Below are positions 1-10,391 of a DNA stretch of 64,000 nucleotides, one piece after another. Numbering within the stretch: position 1 is the stretch's first letter; every line of letters begins with the position of its first letter. The notes beneath the pieces were generated by a model. It was not told the DNA's origin and did no database searches. It was given only the letters and a program-made list of their open reading frames with translations. Source of the DNA: an uncultured Oscillospiraceae bacterium (GTDB lineage: Bacteria; Bacillota; Clostridia; Oscillospirales; Oscillospiraceae); assembly GCA_934591815.1 (NCBI GenBank), contig CAKTPV010000010.1, forward strand, positions 22,992-86,991, given 5' to 3'. Made by a program: the position numbers and the translations under genes.

Positions 1-1
1 G

Positions 2-535
2 CCACAGCAGCAGGAAATGCTGTACAGCCAACTGCACAGCAGCGGTGCAATCCTTCTGAGCCAGCGTGACGGCCCTACCGAGGGAATGAGTACGGCTGTC
101 CGGACATGGGTCGATCAGATATTGGCACAGCAGGGGTGTGCCAGCTCATTTATGGGCCTGATAGAAGATACCGCGTGGAATAAGCTCACCGATGCGGAGA
201 TGGCGGAGCTCTCCTGCGCCGGTTGGCGGCGCAAGGAGCATTGGCGCAGCCATATGAACCACCAAAGCTTTGCGCAGAGCCTATCCATCTTTTCAAAACG
301 CCTTTGGGACGAAGCGGCTCTGTCCTCTGCACTGATAAAGGCGATGGACGGCAGCTGCGGCACGGTATATCGGATCAAGGGCTGCGTTGAGGGCGCGGAA
401 GGAGTGTTGTATCAGGTGAATGCTGCACCCAATCAGTTGGGGATTCAGTCAGCAACAGAATGGCCGGGCGGCAAAATGCTCAATGTGATCGGGCGTGATT
501 TAGATCGCACGGCACTGAAAACACTTCTGACATGA
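2..535 (+). CDS. CobW/P47K-family GTP-binding protein, C-terminal part (partial, runs off left edge)
   Basis: The frame is open from the first bases of the window, so the gene begins upstream; the ATG at 17 is probably internal. The visible ~178 residues look like the CobW C-terminal domain: an alternation of short strands with 'FSKRLWDEAALSSAL', then 'GTVYRIKGCVEG' and a final 'MLNVIGRDLDR'. In this family the C-terminal domain sits behind a G3E GTPase domain, which here lies outside the window, and the proteins insert or chaperone metals into enzymes. The partner cannot be named. A rho-independent terminator follows 35 bases after the stop, so this is the last gene of its transcript. The family assignment rests on overall resemblance of this domain only. 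Confidence 0.6.
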   Translation, partial: PQQQEMLYSQLHSSGAILLSQRDGPTEGMSTAVRTWVDQILAQQGCASSFMGLIEDTAWNKLTDAEMAELSCAGWRRKEHWRSHMNHQSFAQSLSIFSKRLWDEAALSSALIKAMDGSCGTVYRIKGCVEGAEGVLYQVNAAPNQLGIQSATEWPGGKMLNVIGRDLDRTALKTLLT

Positions 536-568
536 GTGTGGTACAAATTATCTCATAAGGGGAGAGAA

Positions 569-606
569 AAGAAGGTTGCTTGAATTTCCATTCAGGCAGC
601 CTTCTT
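569..606 (+). terminator. Rho-independent terminator of the CobW-like gene
   Basis: A 16-bp stem with two G-U wobbles and a short loop (569-584 paired with 591-606), followed by TTGTTTC. It lies directly after the stop codon at 535. Confidence 0.75.
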
Positions 607-621
607 GTTTCGATTATTAAC

Positions 622-662
622 AGTGCAGAGGAGAGGCTCGCAACGAACCTCTCCTCTGCACT
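622..662 (-). terminator. Inverted repeat between convergent genes, likely terminator of the dehydratase operon
   Basis: A perfect 15-bp inverted repeat (622-636 with 648-662) 15 bases beyond the stop codon of the minus-strand dehydratase gene. The U-tract is weak, so termination is inferred from position and stem strength. Confidence 0.6.
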
Positions 663-677
663 TATTTGTTAGGGGGA

Positions 678-2153
678 TTACTCTTCAATACCGGCAATAT
701 TCTTGGCTAGTTTCTTCTTGCCCTGGATGTTGCCCTGCCGGGCGATCATGACACGCTGGGCCTGGGGAGAGCCTGCGCCGTGCAGGGACTCGGTGCGGTA
801 GCCGACCGCTGCCGCGCCCAGACACATGTTCTCAAGGAAGCGCAGCACCTTCTGCCGGTTCTCGGTACTGACGCCCTCGTGAGTGGCGAAATACTTGTTG
901 CAGATCTCGCTGATGGTCTCGCCCTGATTGCCCACAGGCAGATCGGAGCTGAAGTCCTTCTCGCTGGGCATGGTGACCATCAGGCCGCCCGCAATATCCT
1001 CTGCCAGACGAACGATCTCATAGGGGAAGCGGGTGACGTTCTGCTTGCAGACGTTGGCCAGCAGCAGGTCAATCTGATAGTTGCCCGCCTTGGTGGGGCA
1101 GCCCTCGCAGGAGCAGGCGATGCCGCAGGAATACAACGTCTCATTCAGATGCGTCATCTCAATGAGCTTGTCCTTGATGTGGCTGGCCTTCTCCACGCCG
1201 TTGTACTCGGCGGCCAGCGCTGCCGCGCCGATGACCACGTCGCCCACGCCGACTTTGCAGCCGCCGTAGCTCTGGCGGTGATAACCGGCGAAGCGCTCCA
1301 CCATCATACCGGCAAATTCATACTCGCCGTTGAGGAATACATACTCATTGGGGATAAACACATGATCCAGGACGACCAGTGCTTCCTGTCCGCCGAACTT
1401 GCTGTTGCCTACGTCGATGCAGCCCTCCTCCAGCTTGCGGGTATCGCAGGACTGGCGACCGTAGATCATGTACAGGCCCTCGGCGTCAGAGGGGCAGGCG
1501 AAGGAGACTGCGTAATCCTTGTCCGCCTCGCCCATGGCGATGGTGGGCATGAAGATGTGCCAGTGGGAGTTCACCGCGCCGGTCTGGTGTACCTTGGCAC
1601 CGTTGACCACGATGCCGTCGGGGCGGCGCTCCACCACCCGCAGGAACAGGTCGGGATCCTTCTGCTGATGGGGCGCCTTGCTGCGGTCGCCCTTGGGGTC
1701 GGTCATAGCGCCGTCCACCGTCAGGTCGTTGTCCTGCACCATAATGAGGAACTTCTTGAAGTTCTCGTGGTAGTGGGTGCCGCACTTCTCGTCCACTTCA
1801 TAGGTGGTGGAGTACACAGCGTTGAAAGCGTCCATACCCACGCAGCGCTGGAAGCAGGAGGCGGTCTTCTGGCCCAGCAGGCGCTGCATCTTTACCTTCT
1901 TCACCAGATCGTCCGCAGACTGATGCAGGTGGGTGAAGCGGTTGACCTTCCGTCCGGTGAGGTTGGAGGTGGCGGTCATGAGCTCCTCGTACTGAGGATC
2001 CTGCGCCAAAGCGTAGGTCATGGCCACACAGTTGATGGAGGGGCGGATGATGGGGTGATCCACCCAGTTGTCGATCTTCTCGCCGAACATGTACACGCGG
2101 GTGTTCAGCTTGCGCAGGGAGTCGATATACTCTTTCGCGGTCATCAATGCCAT
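678..2153 (-). CDS. 4-hydroxybutyryl-CoA dehydratase / vinylacetyl-CoA isomerase family protein (HpaB fold)
   Basis: A 491-residue protein matching the length and layout of AbfD, the FAD and [4Fe-4S] enzyme that dehydrates 4-hydroxybutyryl-CoA to crotonyl-CoA in GABA and succinate fermentation to butyrate. All four cluster ligands known from Clostridium aminobutyricum can be placed: Cys100 and Cys104 in 'TASCFQRCVG', and His292 and Cys299 in 'GYHRQSYGGCKVG'. The substrate-side segment 'GAVNSHWHIFMPT' is also present. The gene follows PFOR by 18 bases on the same strand and ends at a strong inverted repeat, so the two form an operon. The usual partners (4-hydroxybutyrate dehydrogenase, CoA transferase) are absent here, so a related CoA-ester substrate is possible. 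The family is secure; the exact substrate is inferred. Confidence 0.85.
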   Translation of the reverse strand: MALMTAKEYIDSLRKLNTRVYMFGEKIDNWVDHPIIRPSINCVAMTYALAQDPQYEELMTATSNLTGRKVNRFTHLHQSADDLVKKVKMQRLLGQKTASCFQRCVGMDAFNAVYSTTYEVDEKCGTHYHENFKKFLIMVQDNDLTVDGAMTDPKGDRSKAPHQQKDPDLFLRVVERRPDGIVVNGAKVHQTGAVNSHWHIFMPTIAMGEADKDYAVSFACPSDAEGLYMIYGRQSCDTRKLEEGCIDVGNSKFGGQEALVVLDHVFIPNEYVFLNGEYEFAGMMVERFAGYHRQSYGGCKVGVGDVVIGAAALAAEYNGVEKASHIKDKLIEMTHLNETLYSCGIACSCEGCPTKAGNYQIDLLLANVCKQNVTRFPYEIVRLAEDIAGGLMVTMPSEKDFSSDLPVGNQGETISEICNKYFATHEGVSTENRQKVLRFLENMCLGAAAVGYRTESLHGAGSPQAQRVMIARQGNIQGKKKLAKNIAGIEE

Positions 2154-2171
2154 GGTTCGATCCTCCTTTTC

Positions 2172-5675
<3,504 letters not shown>

Positions 5676-6055
5676 AAAGAAAGACCTCCTCGTGTAGGTT
5701 TTTTACAAGATTAGGGCATATTTGCGAATTTACAATTTCTATTTTACTGACCGGGCTATAAAAATGATTTGCTCCGTTTCGCTTTTTCTTTGCCGTTTCT
5801 CTTGCCTTGACGTGGGGTGTTCGTTTCGGTGTCGGGCGGCGTGGAAGGAGTTGACACTATATAAAATTAGTGCAGCAATACCCGAAGAAAAAAGAAAGCT
5901 GAGTATCCGATAAGCGGCAAAGAAAAAGAAAGATTGAGCAAAGCGAACAGCGGCGACATTCGATACAATGACCTCAGATGGTGGGTCGCGGCAATGAATT
6001 GCAAGTTGGAACACGACCCAATTTTACGGACTACTATTTTAAGGAGGATATCACA
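5676..6055. promoter_or_regulatory. Divergent intergenic region between PFOR and the opine-dehydrogenase-like gene
   Basis: About 380 bases hold the promoters for both directions. A TTGACA occurs at 5851-5856 on the plus strand but no good -10 hexamer lies 16-18 bases on. The plus-strand gene has an excellent AAGGAGG at 6041-6047. The stretch is A/T-rich and purine-strand biased, with no convincing ORF; the small open frames in it lack ribosome binding sites. Confidence 0.45.
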
Positions 6056-7321
6056 ATGGATATGAGTTATTTGAAGGATATGCCTATCGCGATCCTGGGT
6101 GCTGGCGCTGTGGGCAAGACCATGGCTGCTGACTGCGCTCTGGCTGGCAAGGAAGTCCGCCTGTGGGATCAGCCCCGCTTCGCTAAGACCAACTTCACCA
6201 ACATCGAGAAGACCGGCATCACTCTGGCCGGTGCACAGTTCAGCTACTTCGGCTATCAGCGCAAGGGCACTGTGAAGATCGCTCTGGCTACCGACGACAT
6301 GGCTAAGGCCGTGAAGGGCGCTGGCATCATCATTGTGGCCGCCGTGGCCGTGGCCCACGAGACCATCTTCCGTGAGCTGATCCCCCTGCTGGAGGACGGC
6401 CAGGTCATCCACATCCTGCCCGATAACTGTGGCACCTTCATCTTCCGCAAGCTGATGCGTGAGATGAACTGCACCAAGAAGGTCATCGTTGGCGCTTGGT
6501 ACACTGCTCCCTATGGCATCCGCATCGTGCGCCGCGGCGGCGTCGTCACCAACGAGTGCAAGGTGGAAGACCGTATCACCACCATCCGTGGTTGCGCTCT
6601 GCCCGACACCGACACCGATGCCTTCATGGCTTCCGCCTGGTACATTCCCGCTTTCGGCGCTATCATGGATGCTGACGGCGAGGTCACCATCTCCAAGAAG
6701 GGCGAGGAGTTCCACCACGGCTTCGTGCGCGGCAACACCGTTCTGGACATCAACCTGTCCAACGTCAACCCCGTCATCCATGTTCCCGGCGCCGTTCTGG
6801 GCGCTGCCGTGATGCAGAACTTCGATACCGTTCTGGGTCAGGATAAGAAGAACTACTCCCTGTACGGCTTCGCACTGTGCCCGGCTATCGCCGAGGTTCA
6901 GGCCAAGTTCTGGGAGGAAGAGAAGGCTCTGGCTGCCAAGATGGAAGTGGGCCTGTGCACTGTGAATTATGAGGACTTCTTCTCCCGTACTACCATGTAC
7001 GGCAAGGAGTACATGGGCCCCGACTTCGCAGTGCCCTTCACCGAGAAGTACGAGAACTTCTACGGCGACGGCCCCTTCGATCTGGAGAACCGCTACATCA
7101 CCGAGGATGTGCCCGTGGGCTGCTACCTGATGAGCCAGCTGGGCAAGAAGTACGGCGTAGCCACCCCCATCATCGACTCCATGATCCTGCTGGCCAGCAC
7201 CATGCTCAAGCGTGATCTGGCTGCCGAGAGCAAGTACACTCTGGATTATCTGGATATCGGCCACATGAACCACGAGCAGCTGCAGGCTTACCTGCGCGAG
7301 GGCGTGTACACCGCTAAGTAA
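6056..7321 (+). CDS. NAD/NADP octopine/nopaline dehydrogenase-family oxidoreductase
   Basis: A 421-residue protein with an N-terminal Rossmann fold ('IAILGAGAVGKTMAADCALA', residues ~10-29) and the C-terminal helical octopine-dehydrogenase domain containing the family's Asn-Pro-x-x-His signature ('NVNPVIHVPGAV'). Such enzymes reductively condense an amino acid with a keto acid, or run the reverse oxidation. The start at 6056 is chosen because AAGGAGG lies 8 bases upstream; the 26 residues encoded in frame before it look non-coding. The gene has very strong codon bias, suggesting high expression, and is transcribed divergently from the PFOR/dehydratase operon. A linked opine-breakdown or opine-forming redox route feeding pyruvate to PFOR is attractive but inferred. 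The substrate is unknown, and bacterial members include paralogues without proven opine activity. Confidence 0.8.
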   Translation: MDMSYLKDMPIAILGAGAVGKTMAADCALAGKEVRLWDQPRFAKTNFTNIEKTGITLAGAQFSYFGYQRKGTVKIALATDDMAKAVKGAGIIIVAAVAVAHETIFRELIPLLEDGQVIHILPDNCGTFIFRKLMREMNCTKKVIVGAWYTAPYGIRIVRRGGVVTNECKVEDRITTIRGCALPDTDTDAFMASAWYIPAFGAIMDADGEVTISKKGEEFHHGFVRGNTVLDINLSNVNPVIHVPGAVLGAAVMQNFDTVLGQDKKNYSLYGFALCPAIAEVQAKFWEEEKALAAKMEVGLCTVNYEDFFSRTTMYGKEYMGPDFAVPFTEKYENFYGDGPFDLENRYITEDVPVGCYLMSQLGKKYGVATPIIDSMILLASTMLKRDLAAESKYTLDYLDIGHMNHEQLQAYLREGVYTAK

Positions 7322-7452
7322 ACAATACAGCGATTTAAGGTGTTGTTACCCTAGATGGGGTACGGCAGAGGTTGCCATTCTGTCGGCTCCTACCTCCTCA
7401 TACAAAGCAATACACAGACATTGCCTCTCGATAAGAACTATCGTGCGGCAAG

Positions 7453-7486
7453 AGAAAACGGTACAGTTTCGGCTGTACCGTTTTCT
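7453..7486 (+). terminator. Rho-independent terminator after the opine-dehydrogenase-like gene
   Basis: A perfect 14-bp stem (7453-7466 with 7473-7486), six-base loop, then CACTCTTG. It separates this gene from the MarR/MATE operon. Confidence 0.85.
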
Positions 7487-7541
7487 CACTCTTGCCTTGA
7501 TACAAAAATGACAGATTTTTTGTCAGAATCGACATAGCCCC

Positions 7542-7591
7542 TTGACAAACCGCAAAGGCGTGCCTATACTATGCTAGTCCCATCTGGGACT
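7542..7591 (+). promoter_or_regulatory. Sigma-A promoter and palindromic operator of the marR-MATE operon
   Basis: TTGACA at 7542-7547, a 17-base spacer and TATACT at 7565-7570 make a near-consensus promoter. Immediately downstream, at the expected transcription start, lies a 16-bp palindrome (AGTCCCATCTGGGACT, 7576-7591) that ends just before the GGAGG of the MarR gene. A palindrome here is the classic position for an autorepressor. A partly similar sequence (CCCCATCTAGGG on the minus strand) lies at 7349-7360. Confidence 0.85.
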
Positions 7592-7602
7592 TGGAGGGCA
7601 AT

Positions 7603-8046
7603 ATGGATCGAGAATCACTCCGTTTGATCAACGACGTCAATAAAGCCATTATTCAATGCCGGGGCGTCTATTCCGCGTGGTCAAGTATACACGGCATCAG
7701 TTATCATGAGATGCTGGTGCTGTACACCATCCGGGAGTACGGCTATTGCACCCAGAAGCTGATCTGCGACAGCTACATTCTGCCGAAGCAGACTATTCAC
7801 AATACCATTTCGGCCATGCGGGAAAACGGGACGCTGGTATATGACGCGGAAAAGAGTCGGGGCCGGGAAAAGGCCTTTGTCCTCACGGAAAAGGGCGAAG
7901 CCTACGCGGCGGAGTTGCTGTGTTCGCTTGGCGTGATAGAGGAACACGCACTGGCGGCATTGGGGAAAGAAAAGCTGCGGACGCTGACGAAGCTGCTTTT
8001 CGAGTTTGATTCTGCCTTGAATACGGCATTGGAGGAAACGAAATAG
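7603..8046 (+). CDS. MarR-family transcriptional regulator
   Basis: A 147-residue winged-helix protein; residues ~30-105 contain the helix-turn-helix ('EYGYCTQKLICDSYILPKQT') and a wing ('DAEKSRGREKAFVLTEKG'). The ATG at 7603 is used rather than the in-frame TTG at 7591 because GGAGG sits 6 bases upstream of it. It is two bases from the MATE gene, so the pair is one operon, and the palindrome in the leader is its likely operator. The likely role is ligand-relieved repression of the downstream exporter; the ligand is unknown. Confidence 0.9.
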   Translation: MDRESLRLINDVNKAIIQCRGVYSAWSSIHGISYHEMLVLYTIREYGYCTQKLICDSYILPKQTIHNTISAMRENGTLVYDAEKSRGREKAFVLTEKGEAYAAELLCSLGVIEEHALAALGKEKLRTLTKLLFEFDSALNTALEETK

Positions 8047-8048
8047 TC

Positions 8049-9998
8049 ATGGAACAAACCGATCTGTTCGGAACAGAAAAAATCAGCAGGATACTGTTCC
8101 GGCTTGCGCCGCCGGTGATGCTGGCGCAGCTCATTCAGGCCCTTTACAACATTGTAGACAGCTTTTTTGTGGGCAAATACTCGGCTTCCGGCCTGACGGC
8201 CCTGTCCATCATTTACCCCATGCAGCTGCTGATGATCGCCTTTGCCGTGGGAACCGGCGTGGGCATCAATACGGTCATGGCGGCAAAGCTGGGCACGGGG
8301 AACCGCAGGGAAGCGGACGAATATGCCGGAGTGGGTACGCCGCTGGCGGTGGTGCTCTGGTTCCTGTTTGCTGCGGTCTGCTATTTCATCATGCCGTTTT
8401 ATGCGCGAATGTCCACAGACTCCGAGGTCGTCATTCAGGACGTGATCACCTATGGCCGGATCGTCTGTGTGTTCAGCTTTGGCCTGTTTCTGGAGAGCAT
8501 CTGGACGAAGGTGCTGCAATCCAACGGCGATATGAAAACGCCCATGTTCGCCCAGATCCTCGGCGCGGTGACGAATATCGTCCTTGACCCACTGCTGATC
8601 TTCGGCCTGCTGGGTCTGCCGGAAATGGGCATTGCCGGTGCGGCGGTGGCGACGGTGGCGGGGCAGATCGTGGCGGCGCTGGTGGTGATGAAAAAGGGCT
8701 TCCGCAAATCGCCGGAAATAAAGCTGCATGCCCACCACATCGCGGCGATCTTCCGTCTTGGCATTCCCAACATACTGATGCAGTCGGCGTACACCTTTTA
8801 CATTTTGGGGCTGAACCTGATTCTGGCTACCTTCTCCGATGAGGCGGTCACGGCTTTGGGTCTTTACTATAAGTGGCAGACGTTCTTCTTTATCCCGCTG
8901 GGTGCGATGCAGACCTGCATCGTCCCTGTCATCAGCTACAACTACGCCGCCAGAAACATTGACCGCTGCAAGAAAACACTGTCCAGCGCTATTCTGTTCG
9001 GCCTAATATTGATGGCGGTGGGGGCACTGTGCTTCAACATCATCCCCACGCAGATGCTGCGGGTGTTCACAAAAGACGCGCAGGTGATCAAGATTGGCAG
9101 GTTCGGCTTCCACTTTATCGGTGTTAGCTTTCTGCCCATGGTCACCTCCCTGATCTTTCCGGTGTTTTTCCAGGCGGTGGGCGCCAGCCTGAAAAGCTCC
9201 TCACTGACCGTGATCCGGACGGTGCTGCTGTTCGTGCCTCTGGGGTATCTCTTCTCACGGTGGGGACTGAACTGGTTCTGGCTGACCTTCCCCGTGACAG
9301 AAGTGGTGACCAGCACCGTGGGAGTTGTGTTCTACCGGCAGTTCCTACGGAAGGACTACGTCAGCAGGCCGGTGCAGGCGGATGACGGAGATACCGTCGC
9401 CCTGAAGCCGTCAAAGCCCGGCGTCATCATTACCATCGCCAGAGAGCACGGCTCCTCCGGCAAGCAGATCGGCAAGGTAGTGGCGCGGAAACTGGGCATC
9501 CCCTTTTACTACAAGGAAATGGTGGCGCTGGCCGCTCACGAGAGCGGGCTGGACAAAGAGTTCATTTCCGACATCCACAAGAACGCGCCGGACGCCCTGC
9601 GTGACCTGTATCTCAACTCCCATGCCGTTCAGCGCGCCATGAGGGCGCAGGCCGACATCATCCGGAAGATCGCTGACAATGGCTCCTGCGTCATCGTAGG
9701 CCGGGCGGCGGACTATGTGCTGCGGGATTACAAGAATGTGGTGCGCGTGTTCATCCACGCGCCGGAGGAATACCGGATCGGACGTGTGATGGAGGTCTAC
9801 GGCGACACGCTGGAGGAAGCCAGGCGCAACATTCGTCGCTCCGATAAAGCCAGAGCGTCCTATTACCGGCACATTTCCGGCAAGCGCTGGGGCGATGCCG
9901 GGAACTACGAGCTGGTGGTAGATTCCTCCATCGGCGTGGAAAAGTCGGCGGAGATGATATTGGACTATGTTTCCGGCGAAGGGCAAATGGAGCAATAG
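8049..9998 (+). CDS. MATE-family efflux transporter fused to a cytidylate-kinase-like domain
   Basis: Residues 1 to ~445 form a 12-helix MATE exporter (start 'ILFRLAPPVMLAQLIQALYN', second repeat from ~230), which would expel drugs or metabolites against a cation gradient. Residues ~455-640 form a separate soluble domain of the cytidylate-kinase-like 2 family: 'IITIAREHGSSGKQIGKVVA' contains a P-loop-like segment, followed by 'CVIVGRAADYVLRDY' and 'VVRVFIHAPEEYRIGR'. The reading frame is continuous across the join and a 13-bp terminator follows the stop, so the fusion is not an artefact of overlapping frames. The usual MATE length is ~450 residues. The role of the kinase-like domain, cytosolic if the topology is normal, is unknown; coupling of transport to a nucleotide signal is speculation. 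Confidence 0.88.
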   Translation: MEQTDLFGTEKISRILFRLAPPVMLAQLIQALYNIVDSFFVGKYSASGLTALSIIYPMQLLMIAFAVGTGVGINTVMAAKLGTGNRREADEYAGVGTPLAVVLWFLFAAVCYFIMPFYARMSTDSEVVIQDVITYGRIVCVFSFGLFLESIWTKVLQSNGDMKTPMFAQILGAVTNIVLDPLLIFGLLGLPEMGIAGAAVATVAGQIVAALVVMKKGFRKSPEIKLHAHHIAAIFRLGIPNILMQSAYTFYILGLNLILATFSDEAVTALGLYYKWQTFFFIPLGAMQTCIVPVISYNYAARNIDRCKKTLSSAILFGLILMAVGALCFNIIPTQMLRVFTKDAQVIKIGRFGFHFIGVSFLPMVTSLIFPVFFQAVGASLKSSSLTVIRTVLLFVPLGYLFSRWGLNWFWLTFPVTEVVTSTVGVVFYRQFLRKDYVSRPVQADDGDTVALKPSKPGVIITIAREHGSSGKQIGKVVARKLGIPFYYKEMVALAAHESGLDKEFISDIHKNAPDALRDLYLNSHAVQRAMRAQADIIRKIADNGSCVIVGRAADYVLRDYKNVVRVFIHAPEEYRIGRVMEVYGDTLEEARRNIRRSDKARASYYRHISGKRWGDAGNYELVVDSSIGVEKSAEMILDYVSGEGQMEQ

Positions 9999-10011
9999 CT
10001 TCTACACAGAC

Positions 10012-10040
10012 AAAAGGACTGACAGCGTGTCAGTCCTTTT
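10012..10040 (+). terminator. Rho-independent terminator of the marR-MATE operon
   Basis: A perfect 13-bp stem (10012-10024 with 10028-10040), three-base loop, ending in CCTTTTGCTTG. Confidence 0.9.
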
Positions 10041-10105
10041 GCTTGTTTGGAACAGTGAAGCGATTGCGGACAGATGTTTATGCTGCGTTTTGCACTGCTT
10101 TTGCT

Positions 10106-10147
10106 GCAAAAAATTTTGCGCCAAGTCGTGAGTGCAAAAATTTTTGC
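10106..10147. promoter_or_regulatory. Two palindromic sites upstream of the glycyl radical enzyme gene
   Basis: GCAAAAAATTTTGC (10106-10119) and GCAAAAATTTTTGC (10134-10147), 28 bases centre to centre, lie about 170-205 bases before a possible -24/-12 promoter. Their near identity and symmetry suggest regulator binding sites. A curved A/T element is the alternative. Confidence 0.5.
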
Positions 10148-10310
10148 GTTATTTGTGCTGCAATCACGGAACAGGCTACAATCAAAGCTGCAGTGATGAT
10201 GTGATATCAGAGATAAACCACCATTAAAACTGGTCGAATCCACCAATTAACATGGACGACAACTGACGAAACACACAAATTTTTTAAGAAGAGAAGCGAG
10301 GCGCACAGGA

Positions 10311-10326
10311 TGGCACAGTTTGTGCT
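10311..10326 (+). promoter_or_regulatory. Possible sigma-54 (-24/-12) promoter of the glycyl radical enzyme operon
   Basis: TGGCACAGTTTGTGCT matches the -24 element exactly, with GG and GC separated by the required 10 bases; the -12 box is GTGC rather than TTGC. No sigma-A promoter stands out in the 390-base gap after 9998. No sigma-54 activator gene is in the window, so this is tentative. Confidence 0.4.
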
Positions 10327-10391
10327 TAAAAATAGACACCAAAGTTTTTTGCCCGACTTATATACAGCGGGCGCAAAAAGGAGGAGCAACT

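Noticed and set aside
5990-6020. A -24/-12 promoter for the opine-dehydrogenase-like gene (CGGCAATGAATTGCAA)
   Set aside because: GG and GC are separated by 9 rather than 10 bases, so sigma-54 spacing is wrong.
7509-7525. TGACA-N7-TGTCA as a second MarR operator or terminator
   Set aside because: Short stem, no similarity to the main palindrome and no U-tract; probably chance in A/T-rich DNA.
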